Source of the DNA: Dryocosmus kuriphilus
Taxonomy: Eukaryota > Arthropoda > Insecta > Hymenoptera > Cynipidae
Direction: 5' to 3'
DNA: 64,000 nt
Assembly: GCA_038277395.1 (NCBI GenBank)
Contig: CM076190.1
Location: forward strand, 130,912,197 to 130,976,196
Below are positions 11,833 through 22,827 of this stretch, one piece after another. The first letter of the stretch is position 1; every line of letters starts with the position of its first letter. The notes beneath the pieces are model-generated. The model saw only the letters and a program-made list of their open reading frames with translations, searched no databases and was not told the origin of the DNA. The translations under genes and the position numbers were made by a program.

Positions 11833-12078
11833 GTCATTTGCGGAACAACGTTCAAATCTGATCTCCGTATAGAATTATTTTCTCTGCGCTTGCTTATAAG
11901 TGGTTTGTCGTCCGAACCACATTCAATAACCGGAACATTATCTATTGATTGTGATAATAATAATAACAGTGAAATTGATAATTCAGTGACAGTAGAGGTT
12001 ATAAATTGCAGCTGTAAAACTGGAACAAGTCACTGCTGTAAACATATTGTGACTGTATTAATATTTTGCAATAGGTAG
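11833..12078 (+). pseudogene. SWIM-type zinc-finger fragment
   Basis: An open frame without a convincing ATG (the first start-like codon is TTG at 11,890) ends at 12,078. Its C-terminal part holds NCSCKTGTSHCCKHIVTVL, which fits the SWIM finger pattern C-x-C-x(n)-C-x-H, followed by a hydrophobic helix. In arthropods this kind of finger is common in uncharacterised multi-copy proteins, often with a YqaJ-like nuclease, and in MULE-type transposases. Nothing else of such a protein is visible nearby, so this is an isolated exon or relic. Confidence 0.55.
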
Positions 12079-13440
12079 CTAAACATTTAACTGAGTACCG
12101 TTTTTACAACAGAATTAATTCTATTGCTTATTTTATATCAATATTCATTATATGTAGGAAAGTTGTAAACAAACTTGAATTACTATCACCAGTTCACATA
12201 TACTGTATTGACATATATAACGTATATATATATAGGTATATATAATATAATTCACTTCACATATATTTTTAAGCATACATGAACTCAGTTATTGAGAAAA
12301 AATGACAATCGGATTTATCAGGCTGTAAAGCGCATGTAAATAATGCTCATGCAATCCCCTTGGTGGCCACCAGATCGCGCATTGCAAATATAAAATGCCA
12401 ATATGTCGAAGTCGAATATTTTGACTCCGATACAAAGTAAGTTCGAATCGAAAAAAATCTAGCCTACCTAGCCCGTGTTCGGGATCGAATTTTTCGACTC
12501 CGACACAAACTGATATCGAATCGAAAAAACTCGATCCGACCCAGCGGCCTTTGAGAGTCGAATTTTGTGAAACCGATCCTAGATAGGTACTTTAAATGAG
12601 GCAAATTTTTGTTCACGAAATCGACATCTATTAGAATATTAGCGTAAGTTCAAATCTGCCTAATGAATGATTTCATTAATTATAGGCCGGGTTCCAGGGT
12701 GAGTATTTTAGTCAAAAGCTGTCAAAATCCCCACTGCAGATTTTATGACTCAAGAAGTCGAAAACAAACATTTGGGCCTCCTTAAAAGCATACTAAATTT
12801 TCCTCCTCCGAGATACAGAATGAGTTGCTAATTTGCAAGAATATGGACTCAGAAGGCCCCTAAAAGTTGTTTTCAACAATAAATCATTTCCTGTTAATCC
12901 TGTTAATTTACGGAAAAATACACGTAACCTCAAAATAGTCAAAACAAAATCATCTTTAAAATTGAAATGATCTATAAAATTAAGAAAAGTAGCCACATTG
13001 TTAAATAAAACATCTTAAAAAAAATCTCAGAATAATTTTTCTGTTTAGAAAAAGTAGTTGAATGTGTAATTCTTTATTTAAAATGAGTTATTTTTAGTTT
13101 CGTGTTTTTTCTTATTTCGCTTTCGAACAAATAATAATTCTAATTTTTATTCTATTTTTATCATTGGCGGCTTATTTTATTCTTAAAAAGATTATGTGCA
13201 ATCCTATTCGTGGGAGTTTCTTTAAGAATAAACTAGCCAATTATAAGTTAAAAAGATCTTTACCATTTCGTATTGAATAAGTTTAACTTGTATAAATCTG
13301 ATGTATTAATAAAAGTAATAAAACTTACATAAATAGAATTACAGAACATCTTTTCAGGAACAATAAGCGGTCAATGATAAGGACTTAATGAAAATTACAA
13401 TTGTTATCGAAAGTGAAGGAAAATACACAAAAATACGTAG
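12079..13440. repeat. AT-rich region with TA tract and a 75-bp tandem duplication
   Basis: TA-rich microsatellite at 12,210-12,256. Two imperfect tandem copies with a period of about 75 bp lie at about 12,408-12,560, sharing the words GACTCCGA and TCGAATCGAAAAAA. Nothing coding seen. Confidence 0.5.
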
Positions 13441-14880
13441 AAAAAAATGTATAGTTCATACAAAAAAATACTGACAAATCAAGTCAACAAAACTAAAATA
13501 TATTTGAAAAAAGTTATTTTTATTTTTGAATCAGCCAACTGTATCACCGAGACATGTATTTTCATATCTTTGAAGTTTCAAATGTCTTACAAAACTGAAA
13601 CGTCACATGGAATTTTTGGGTTAGTAAGAAATACGAAGAAATGGTATAAGCTCGAATCTAAGTTGTGAAAAAATATGATAATTCAAAAACAAGTTCTGCT
13701 AATGATTCCATTTATTTTTATTTTTATTAGGTCTTTTTCAATCTTTATCATTTTTATGTAAACTATGAAATCAATAATAAGTTTCAAACACCTGCTGAAA
13801 TTATTCCTATTTAATTATTGCTGTATAAAACATCCAATATTTTGATTTCAACTATATGTCGATGATATACGGGAATAACATGCCATTTCAAAAATGCTGA
13901 AAACTATGCCATTTCAAAACTGCGTTGAACAACATGCCATTTTAAAACTGCGTTGAAGAACATGCCGTCCTTGCCATTTTAAGGCAAAGACAACATCTAT
14001 GGAGGTGAAGGTCTTCCTATATAAATAAATAAATATAAATTATATTATTATTATTATTATAATTATAATGTAATATATATCATATTATTTTATATTGTCA
14101 ATTATTTTATATAATCAATTATTTTATATTATCAATTATTTTATTTATTAATCCTAATTAGTTTTAATTGAAAAACGAACCCGAGGACATGTTCATCGAA
14201 TTAAAAATCCTAGCTCGTCTAGTCCACTACCCTTTCCGAACATTTTTTAGATACAGGAGATAGTTTTTATTTTGAGAATGTTGACATTTTAGCTATTGAA
14301 GACAATAGATCTCGTAAAAAAAAAATTGAAAATTTTTTATCAAGAAGGTACCCAATGCAGTCAATACTAGATATGAACACAATATTTTCCCGGAAGCTTT
14401 TAAACCAGTCACAACATTTTAAATTTTAAATCTACTTCACCAATTATCGGTATCATTACAGTTTGGGATCCTAGTTTAAAGTTTCTTTGGTTAGCTTGTC
14501 AGTCTGGCTTTGTCATCGTTCCCAGACCCATCATTGTTTTGTTCATCGTCCAATTACTACTCTAATTTTGTTTATAACAATGAATTTTTTTACCATTTTA
14601 CTGATTTTATACATCTTCAAATGTTGTTGTTTCGGTGTTTTTTTTCCAATTGACGTATATTGGACTGTAAATCGAGCGTATTTCACACTAAATAATTTCT
14701 TTGGTATATACCTTACTTTTTATACGAATCTGTTTATAGATCTTTTCCTCTTATGTATTCTTAAATTAGTTTCTTATTTGATATTTGATCATTGAGTTTT
14801 ATTTTTTTTTCGATGTATTATTTTATAGAAATAAAGTTTTGACTAAAGAGGGCCAACATCATTGGCTGAAGCGTTTCAAG
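13441..14880. other. AT-rich region with minisatellite, no gene seen
   Basis: A short tandem repeat based on AACATGCCATTT(C/T)AAAA and a CTGCGTTGAA linker occupies 13,885-13,985. TTA/ATT simple sequence fills 14,020-14,155. ORFs of 73 and 102 codons (13,447 and 14,487) are dominated by F, I, L and Y and match nothing I know. Confidence 0.5.
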
Positions 14881-14881
14881 T

Positions 14882-15620
14882 TTTTTTTTTTTTTTTTTTT
14901 TTTTGTGGTTGGAGGAGGGGAAATCTTGCATAAGACACCCCAGTTCGGATAGTGTCGGATTCTTATCGACTAAAACCCCTCCCCCTGGCGCTCAGACTAA
15001 GTCCATTGTGCCTTTCCATTTATTTTCAACAGTTGAGATACAACAGTTGTGTTCTTCATTGCTGAGGGGCCGTCCCCATTAGGGACGTCCCCCATTCGCG
15101 ATGAGTTAGATTAAGATCCCCCAGGGAGATCCTCATTTATTTTGATTTCTGTGTTCGCCATATTGGGCCCCACGTGAGAAGCTGGGGATTTTAAGGACTG
15201 CTCCCTGCAGAGCCCCGCTTACAGGGAGAGGGTCTGAATAATAAGGGATTCGACCTGGTATCCCTAAGTCTCCGTTTCGACACCTCCTTTAAACTCCGCC
15301 ATGCCCGTCTCAATTGAGGGGGCAAACCGGAGCATTCAAGGATTTGGTCACCCTGGTGCCATTCAGGTTTCGACACGGCGATCACATTGTAGCTTTGGAG
15401 AATGAGGACTCGCGCCCTCGATATTCCAGGAGGTTTTGCCATTATCCCCTGGAAGGATCGCTTCTTGGTCAGGGTCCCGCAGACCAGAAACACCTAGTTC
15501 CCCAGAGCAGCCGTATCTTGCGATACAGTCCCTCTGGTTCACCTACTTTAGGTCGCTCGTCCGATTAGACCCCTAAGCCCTCCCACCAACTACAACGTCA
15601 TGCGATCCCCAGGGAGGGAA
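14882..15620 (-). mobile_element. Non-LTR retroelement 3' segment with poly(A) tail and TSD
   Basis: On the minus strand this 739-bp GC-rich insert ends in CCTCCTCCAACCAC followed by a long poly(A) (the T run at 14,881-14,904). The flanking direct repeat CGTTTCAAGT occurs at 14,872-14,881 and 15,621-15,630, the expected target-site duplication. The last 120 bp recur at 32,439-32,566, again ending in the same tail. The 3' end, with GGTTTTAGTCG and CGCCAGGGGGAGG words, resembles R1/jockey-like LINE tails of insects, but no RT is present. It is either 5'-truncated or a LINE-dependent non-autonomous element. Confidence 0.75.
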
Positions 15621-15639
15621 CGTTTCAAGTTAGCCTCAA

Positions 15640-15822
15640 TGTTTATTCTCTCACTGACCTTTTCAACAAAACTTCTTAAGGATAAATATACAAGGTCGAG
15701 ACTAATTTTACAAAAAAGCATGAAGTAAATAATAAAATAGATCTGAGCATTAAACTCTTTTATTTATCTCTTTTCATTTTATTACATTAAGTGTTAGAGC
15801 AATGTAGTATTGTATATAGTAT
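15640..15822. repeat. Start of the TATAGTAT-rich array
   Basis: From about 15,800 the sequence turns into degenerate repeats of TATAGTAT and GTATTG. The same low-complexity sequence continues at 22,095-22,170, 22,775-22,827 and 23,143-23,180, so one array has been split by three insertions. Confidence 0.7.
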
Positions 15823-15866
15823 TATAGTATTGTGTATAGTATGGTATATAGTACTATAGTATGTAT
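15823..15866. repeat. 44-bp direct repeat, left copy (target duplication of the R2-like element)
   Basis: Identical over 44 bases to 22,095-22,138. It starts TATAGTATTGTGTATAGTAT and ends ATAGTATGTAT. The sequences on both outer sides and on both inner sides differ, as expected for a long target-site duplication. Confidence 0.75.
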
Positions 15867-16079
15867 GTAATAATAATATACACCGCCTGCCTGATTTTTA
15901 AAATTGGCGAAGTGTTCTGGGGCTTGCTCCGGCTTTGCCACGGGTTGCCTCTGCATTGCAGTGCTGTAGTGTGCGGCCCACTTATACGTTCTAAAATTAT
16001 TTAAAGTTCTTTTTGAATTTTTTTTGAATTTTTGAAATTTTTAATTTTTAATTTTTGACCTTTCATCTTGGCTGAGTCC

Positions 16080-16450
16080 TCGTGTTTCGTGCGCGACAAA
16101 GTTTCTCGTGTTGGTTTTGTGACAGAGTGTCTGGTGTCCTGTGCGGTGTGTTCCGGTCACCTCCCCCTGCTGCCACCATCATCGTGATCCTGAGCGTCTC
16201 GTCTTCCAGCAGCGGATCCACGGGTCGACGTTCGGACCTTGCCCTGGCGGGGCGGCCGGGGGGGGGGGGGGAGTGCCCGTGCCGGAGCGTCGAGGGACGC
16301 CAGACAAACAACTAAGAGTCGTTGCGATCGAGGGAAAATTTGCCGAGAAGCGACCATTTTGTATGCATTTCAGATTGCGTCCTGCCGCCAATTTCCCTAT
16401 TTAAAGGGGGGTTTTTCTTGATTTTTACATAAGGGGGGGGGGGGGGGTCA
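16080..16450. other. GC-rich block in the 5' leader of the R2-like element
   Basis: Strongly GC-rich, with runs of 12 to 16 G at 16,258-16,270 and 16,432-16,447. Six overlapping frames are open on both strands, which follows from base composition and does not indicate genes. It may act as a structured 5' UTR or internal promoter, but that is a guess. Confidence 0.45.
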
Positions 16451-17853
16451 GGTGCTTCCACTCATCTGGTTAACTTATTATCTTATCAGCTATAAGTACT
16501 CGCATCCACCTTTTTTTTCACATAACTTTTTTCCGTACTTCAGAAACCATACACATGCAATAGTTTTTACAATAACTCTAGCTTAATTTGGAAATTTCCT
16601 TTTGAAAATCTTTCTCCTTAAGTCATATTCAAATATAGTAGCATTCATTTAAATAATAGCATCATTTGAGTTTTATTTTTTAACCTGAAAGAACAAGTGG
16701 GTTCACCCACTTACCATACATAGCTGTGCAGCTATTTGTTTTCTTTACAATTTAAACTCGTTATTCTTTTCACCTGGAAAGGGGGGTAGGAGCTCTTATA
16801 GTTTGTTTTAAGTTATATTTCGTATGGGGTAGATGGGTTTTTTGTGTGCTCTTAGCAAGTGGAAAGGGGGACGGTAAAGGGAAGCAATCTGAGTCTGTCC
16901 GTTAATTTTATATACCTGGTTTCTTATTTATTTTTTCTATCGCCGGACAGACAGGTGTTACTGTTGATACGCCAAAAGATTATTCCTTTTATATCTATTG
17001 ACATACTTGCCGACATATTTGTTATTTTTTTTTATATTTTTTATCCTCTTGGCATGCAACAAGGGTAATTGTATATATATAGTTTTTAATTGTACCTTTG
17101 CTGCATCTGTTTCTTTTATTAATGTACCTGACGTGCCTTGGCAAAATTTGACGCCAGATAGAAGTCGAGCTACGGGTATTTTATTTCACGTAATTTTAAT
17201 ATTAGGTCTCTCGACCATTCGCTCTGTCCAGGTGCGTACTCTGAGTTTCGACACGGTCGAAAGTCACACCGCCTGCTACCAAAACCTTTAATTTCGTAGT
17301 GTCCTGTTTATTTATTTAATTATCTATTTATTTATTGTACTTGTGATACCTGGTTATTATTTTATTTATTACTTTACACCTTTGTGTATTTATTGTGTAC
17401 TATTTATTTATTTTTGTGACGTCCAGATATCTAGATATTTATTCTATTTTATTGTATTTTTAAATTGATAGGACTTTTTATATGCGGTTCTGCTTTTCGG
17501 GTTTTAAAAGTTTTTACGTCTTTTTTTTTTTTTTTTTTTGACTTCATTAGATTTTATCTATTTAGTGGTTCGTTTTATTTATTATTTCTTTTCTTTTTTT
17601 CCTTTACTCTGACTTGTTTTTGTTGTAATTTTTATTCCTATTTTTATTGTCGTCTTTTTTGGACCATTTTATCTTATTTTAACCACTAAATTGAATTAAC
17701 TAAACTTATTTCGGGTATTTGACTTTAACCACTTTATCTATTTCTTTAAACTATTTATTTTTTTTATCTTTTATTTTAACGGCTTTATTCGTTTTTAAAT
17801 TTTCTTTTAACTTTTTTTATTTTACCCTTTAATTTCTCTAAAGAAAGCGCGGA

Positions 17854-18941
17854 ATGGCAGAGGTATTGAATATTGTTTGGTTGTGGCCGGAGCCGGAGCA
17901 ATTTAGGTGCGCCTACTGCCCTCCTACGGAGGTGGGTCGCAAACTCATAAGTGGTGTCCAAGCGGGTACTTTCGGGAAGTATGAGGATTACTTCAAACAT
18001 CTCCGATTTCGACACAAAAGTATTAAATTTGAGCACACCTACAAGTGTGGGGTGTGCGCGTTTTTGGGCACCGGAGCCTACAAGCGTAGATCGGTTTCGG
18101 CACATTATAAAAAAACCCACGAGAATGCAACCGTGGTTAATGGTCCCGCTTTGCCACCGCTGAGAAGGCGACCCGCGCCCGTGAGGGCCCCCCCCCTACA
18201 GTTGGCAATGCTGCTCCAGTGGAGCGCCCAATTGGCCCCCCGCCGAATGTTGCCCCACCTGCCATTCTGATCACCCCCCCCCGTGCTCTGGGGCTTGACT
18301 CGGGGGTTGTGTGATGCGACGTCGAAGAAGGAGGGCTGCTTCTGCGCTGGAATTCGACGAGGACTACCTGCCCACAACACCTAGGGCAAGTCGGGCCCAC
18401 TCCATCATGCCCGACGATCCTGAGGTCCCGTCCCGGCGTATGACGCGAGGCAGGCGAAGAGCCCTCCTCCGTGACAATGTCTCGGGTGACGCTGTAGAAG
18501 CGGAAGCTGCCCCCCCCCCCCCACTCTTATGCCGCTGCCTCCACGGAAAATACTCCACCTGCAAGCCCGCCAATGCTAACAAGTTCAGGGCCAACAGCAT
18601 CCAATGCTGGACAGTATTCCACCAGCAGTGGGCCACCAACACTACATGTGGAGGGGGTTATGGGAGTGGATGTGGAAACAGTTGATCCCGTTGGTACTCC
18701 GGAGGGGGCCATAGGTGAATCTCCGCTCAACAATAACTGGCCGCGAGGTGATGCAGCGAACACCAGCAACATCAGCGAAGCATCGCCAGCTACCCCTCCC
18801 ATCGACGTGACTCTCCCTGTCGCGCCTGGGGTCCGGGGGTTGGGTGGTCCGGGCAACGGGGGTACTGACAACAATGGGCCAAATGATATAAGCATTGCCA
18901 ACAACAATTGTAACAATAATAATATCGATAGTGTCAGGGGG
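17854..18941 (+). pseudogene. R2-like ORF, N-terminal zinc-finger and linker part
   Basis: The ATG at 17,854 follows a T-rich leader. Finger 1 has C-A-Y-C at about residues 19-22 and H-L-R-F-R-H; finger 2 has C-G-V-C and H-Y-K-K-T-H. Both fit C2H2 with four residues between the histidines, the DNA-binding fingers found at the N terminus of R2-group proteins. A basic linker (run of R at about 18,317) and a P/S/N-rich linker follow. The reading frame moves from frame 1 to 2 near the C run at 18,275 and from 2 to 3 at the C run at 18,509-18,522. A TAA at 18,942 then separates this part from the RT frame, although the frame stays the same across it. Whether these are true mutations or homopolymer errors cannot be told here. 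Confidence 0.75.
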
Positions 18942-18944
18942 TAA

Positions 18945-20990
18945 AATGTAGATAGTGGCGCGGTTGCTCCGGCTCAATTAGAACTGGACAAGGGTGACGT
19001 TGCGAGGGCAAGAGCCCGCGTCACTACTAAATCAGCGACGATTGAGACATTGGAACAGTTGAATGTCCTTACCGACTCGTTCGTCTCGTTCGTCGACAAG
19101 TACTTCCTTGAGAAATCCGAAAGGACTGACGGCAATGGGAGTAAAGGCAGAAGGCACAACAGACGTGTCCTTAGCGAAACTGAGGCTGCCACGAGGATCC
19201 AGAGGCTGTATCGAAAGAATAAAAGAAGGGCAATGCAGGAAATTCTTACAGGTCCTAGTGAGAGCTGTAAGATTAATTTAAATGAAATTCAGGATTATTT
19301 TCAGCATGTATTTAGTAATGATAACGATAACGTAAATGCCCTTCCTTTCGATTTTAACCTGGACCCTCCTGACCAGCTCAGTAGCGAGGCTCTCCTAGAA
19401 GTTGTCCTCCCGCAGGATATTGTCGGGAAGATAAAATCCATGAAGAATACGGCCCCGGGGCCTGATGGTATCGTATATGGTACCCTCCTGAAGGCTGACC
19501 CGACTGGAGCAATCCTTGCCAACATTTTTAACGCATGCCTACGACTACACACTATTCCTAAATGTTGGAGGGAGTCCCTTACCATTTTGGTGCGTAAAAA
19601 GGGGGACTCTTCCCAAATTACGAACTGGAGACCACTGACGATGACAAACACGGCGTACAAAATCTTTGCTGCTATTGTTTCGGATAGGGTCACTGGCTGG
19701 GCAATCAAGAACGACAGGCTCTCCTGGGAGCAGAAGGGCTTTCTGCCGTATGAGGGATGCTGTGAGCATAACTTCGTGCTGCAGGAGGCAATTCGGCTAG
19801 CTAGGAGTAAGCGAAGAAATCTGGTGGTAGCATGGTTGGATTTGGCGAATGCCTTCCCATCTGTGCCTCACGAGACTATTCGTCAAGCCCTAAACGTGCT
19901 TGGTATGCCACCAGAGGCCATTGACCCTGTCCTGAATATGATCAGTGGCTACTCCACGAGGGTGAGGACTGATCGTGGCTGCGCGGACAGCCTGGTTATG
20001 GGAGCAGGAGTGAAACAGGGTTGTCCGCTCAGCCCGATCACATTCAACCTTGTGTTTGAGCTCGTAATTCGGGGACTTAAAAAATTAAAAGTAGGCTTTC
20101 CATTGTTTGCTAAAGTCATAGATCTCCTCGCCTACGCGCATGACCTCGCAGCTCTGACCAGCGGCCAGCGGGACATGCAGTCTTTGCTGGACGCAGCCTC
20201 GGAGCTGTGCAATAGTATAGGTCTTAAATTTAAACCGAGTAAATGCGTCACCTTGTCTTTGGAGCGTGGCAAGGTAGTAGAGTCGCATTTTACGATTAAC
20301 GGTGAACTTATTAAATCGCTCACCGACGAGGAGACCTATGAACACCTAGGGGTACCCACGGGTGCCCGGTTCGGCCAGAACCCGATTGACTCGCTCGATA
20401 GAGCGATTCATGACGTAGAAGCCATACACGCCTCACTCCTTGCACCATGGCAGAAATTGGAGGCGACTTCGATCTTTGTCCTGTCGAGACTCGACTTCAT
20501 CCTTCGGGGTGGTAAAATCAACAAAACGTCACTGACTCGTCTAGACAAGACAGTTAAACGATATGCCAAACTCTGGATGTCTCTCCCACAGAGGGCGAGT
20601 GCAGAGGTCGTACATATCCCCCCCTGTAAAGGGGGAGCGGGTCTCCTCCCTGTAGGTGACCTGCTGGATATATATTCCATCGCGCATACCTTCCGTATGC
20701 TTACCACCAAAGATCAGGTGGTCCGCGACATTGCGCACGCCTCTTTGGGGGAGGCAGTCAGGGGGCGGATTAAACGAGCGCCTACTAGCGACGAAATGGC
20801 GCAGTATCTGTCGGGTGACTGCGCGGGCGTGTCCTCTGGGCCTTCGGCCTCGGGCGCCTCCGCGTGGTCATACGCCAGGAGTGCAGCTAGACGACAGAGA
20901 GAACGACTAAAAGTACGCTGGCGGTGGTGCGAGGAGAGGGGCGAGATTGCGGTCGAATGCAATGGAAAAGCGGGGCAGTGCGCGGGGGGG
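18945..20990 (+). pseudogene. R2-like reverse transcriptase
   Basis: The frame opens right after the TAA at 18,942; the first ATG is at 19,050. Recognisable in order: the RT -1 region ATRIQRLYRKNKRRA, motif APGPDGI, NWRPLTMTNTAYKI, QKGFLPYEGCCEHNF, motif A in WLDLANAFPSVPH (about 19,838), motif B GVKQGCPLSPITF (about 20,010) and motif C at 20,133-20,144, which reads YAHD. Family members have YADD or FADD there; the first catalytic aspartate codon is CAT here, one base away from GAT. Polymerase activity is therefore doubtful. The thumb follows (EHLGVPTG and GGAGLLPVGDL). The frame ends at 20,999 only because of an indel in the G run at 20,983-20,989; the protein continues in the next feature. 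Confidence 0.9.
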
Positions 20991-21790
20991 ATCTGGTAGT
21001 TGTCCCACCTGACGCAAGGTCCCAGATCATCTATCGCCTCAGGGTGGCGGTGCAAAACTACTATCTTGACTCTCTGTTGAGTAAGAAGGACCAGGGCAAG
21101 GTGTACGCACTTGCGTCAGTGGACAAATCCTCGAACCACTTCCTACGAAACGGAAGTTTTACGAGATTTGCCGACTGGCGCTTTGTACACCGAACAAGGC
21201 TGGAAGTACTGCCGCTTAACGGGGCGAGAAGATGGGGGGACCGGCAGGACACGCGCTGTCGCCGATGTGGGATCAATGAGATCCTCCCCCATGTATTGAA
21301 CCATTGTAGCCCCCATATGGTCGCGATAACAAGACGACATGACGTGACGGTAGAAAGGATTGCGAAGGGCGCTAAGCTTCCGGGAGAAATTACTCTCAAT
21401 AAAACGGTCCCGGAGGCTGACGCGGTCTGTTCTCCTCTCAAGCCGGACATTGTCATTAGGGACGAGCGGTCTAAGTCTGTTACAATAATTGACGTTGCCG
21501 TCCCTTTCGAGAATGGTCCGGATGCGTTTCGGTTGGCCAGGGAGCATAAGCTTCAGAAGTACCAGCCCATAGCCGATTCCCTTCAGGAAAAAGGCTACAA
21601 AGTGCACCTAAAGGCCTTTATTCTAGGTGCACTGGGCACATGGGACCGAGATAACCAGGCTGTTATCAAACACCTGCGAATCGGTAAACGTTATGCAGCG
21701 TTAATGATGAAGCTTATGGTCTCTGACACCATTAAATGGTCGAGAGACATTTATGTCGAGCACGTATCCGGTCACAGACAGTACAAGTGA
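20990..21790 (+). pseudogene. R2-like CCHC finger and restriction-like endonuclease (RLE) domain
   Basis: Continuation of the RT protein in another frame (open from 20,924). A C-R-R-C-x7-H-x4-C finger lies at about 21,255-21,310, followed by the PD-(D/E)xK-type nuclease core: PDIVIRD and a downstream IIDVAVPFE at about 21,443-21,510. This is the C-terminal arrangement of RLE-bearing LINEs, where the nuclease cuts the target for target-primed reverse transcription. The domain looks complete and ends at a TGA at 21,788. Confidence 0.88.
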
Positions 21791-21795
21791 CCGGT

Positions 21796-22064
21796 GCGAC
21801 AGACTCATTTTATTTTATTTTTATTATTGACCTAATGTTTTTGTTTTTTTTATTTCTATTATGACAATAAGTTCTTACTTATATATGTAGCGCGTAAGTT
21901 GACACGAGTCTGTCGCGCGTGCTGTGTATAACTATAATTATATACGTTGACATTGTTTTTTAACACCTGTGGTGACCCGTATCACCACAGTACACATTAT
22001 CTAATTCAAGCAATTATTTTCTACGCCTGTAGCGCCTGTGCGTGGAGCTTGTCCCACGCACAGG
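21796..22064 (+). promoter_or_regulatory. 3' UTR stem-loops of the R2-like element
   Basis: Three inverted repeats: GCGACAGACTC (21,796-21,806) with GAGTCTGTCGC (21,906-21,916), a long-range 11-bp stem; CTGTGGTGA with TCACCACAG (21,967-21,990), a 9-bp stem with a 6-base loop; and CCTGTGCGTGG with CCACGCACAGG (22,035-22,064), an 11-bp stem with an 8-base loop. In R2 the RT binds a structured 3' UTR, so these are likely the recognition structure of this element. An AATAAA follows at 22,079. Confidence 0.7.
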
Positions 22065-22094
22065 ACCATGTGTTTTTCAATAAATGACTTTGTA

Positions 22095-22171
22095 TATAGT
22101 ATTGTGTATAGTATGGTATATAGTACTATAGTATGTATATAATATTATAGTATTATATATAGTATTATAGT
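22095..22171. repeat. 44-bp direct repeat (right copy) and TATAGTAT array
   Basis: Bases 22,095-22,138 equal 15,823-15,866 exactly. The array then continues with further TATTATAG units to about 22,171, where the next insertion begins. Confidence 0.75.
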
Positions 22172-22780
22172 GAGAAGAGAGGGTTGATGAAAAATCCTCA
22201 ATGTTGGTTTAACGTCCGGAAAGAGAAACAATAGCATGGAGAAAAAATTAACACGTGCAGACGATTAGATAAGTTTAATAGTAAACAATTTTTGACGTTT
22301 CCTCACTCAGATGAGTAATCTCATCAGACATAAAAAGATCTAAAGAAATACATAAAAAGCATAATGGAGGAAAACAAATTTATTCAAATATTCAAAAAGA
22401 AAATATCGTAGAAGACTTACCAAAAGGATTTTGATAATGTTACATAGTTATTGTAGAAGCTATTGTGGTTCTAAGATTTTCGTAGATAAAATTTTTTGAG
22501 ATTATTGGAAGAAATTTAGGTTTATTTAATAAGATAAAGCTTTATCAGTACTCAAAACATATATTTCCTTTTTCTTTCTAATATAGGTTTTGAGTATTGA
22601 CGGCCCTTTATCTTACTAAATAAAGCTAAACGTCCAACAATCTCAAAAAACTTTATCTACGAAAATTTTAAACACACAATGGTTTCTACAATAACTATGT
22701 AACTTTATCAAAATCCTTTTGGTAAGTCTTCAACGATATTTTCTTTTTGAATATTTGTATAAATTCGTTTTATATATCAT
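22172..22780. mobile_element. Foldback (palindromic) element inside the TATAGTAT array
   Basis: The arms 22,373-22,560 and 22,585-22,771 are reverse complements at high identity (for example CTTACCAAAAGGATTTTGAT against ATCAAAATCCTTTTGGTAAG), with a short centre near 22,570. The TATAGTAT sequence stops at 22,171 and resumes at about 22,781. No protein is encoded. It is probably a non-autonomous foldback or MITE element; its outer ends (22,172-22,372) are not part of the palindrome. Confidence 0.7.
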
Positions 22781-22827
22781 TATAGTATTGTATACAGTAT
22801 TATAGTAGTATTGTATATAGTATTATA

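Larger units (their letters stand above)
15867..22094 (+). mobile_element. R2-group-like non-LTR retrotransposon (RLE type), nearly complete
   Basis: About 6.2 kb lie between two 44-bp direct repeats. In order: a 5' leader with a GC-rich block at 16,080-16,400 and then T-rich sequence; an ORF with two C2H2 fingers from 17,854; a proline- and arginine-rich linker; a reverse transcriptase; a CCHC finger and a restriction-like endonuclease ending at 21,790; and a 300-base 3' UTR with three stem-loops, an AATAAA at 22,079-22,084 and no poly(A). This domain order is that of R2, R8, NeSL and related elements; the exact clade needs a tree. Reading-frame changes fall at or near C or G homopolymers (18,275-18,283, 18,509-18,522, 20,983-20,989), and there is one in-frame TAA at 18,942. 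Confidence 0.85.

Noticed and set aside
15191..15568. ORFs of 100 and 84 codons in the LINE tail
   Set aside because: The segment is a retroelement 3' end with TSD and poly(A); the frames show no RT or endonuclease motif.
16063..16421. Seven overlapping ORFs in the GC-rich block
   Set aside because: All six frames are open in a G/C-rich leader; residues are P, G and R runs from homopolymers.
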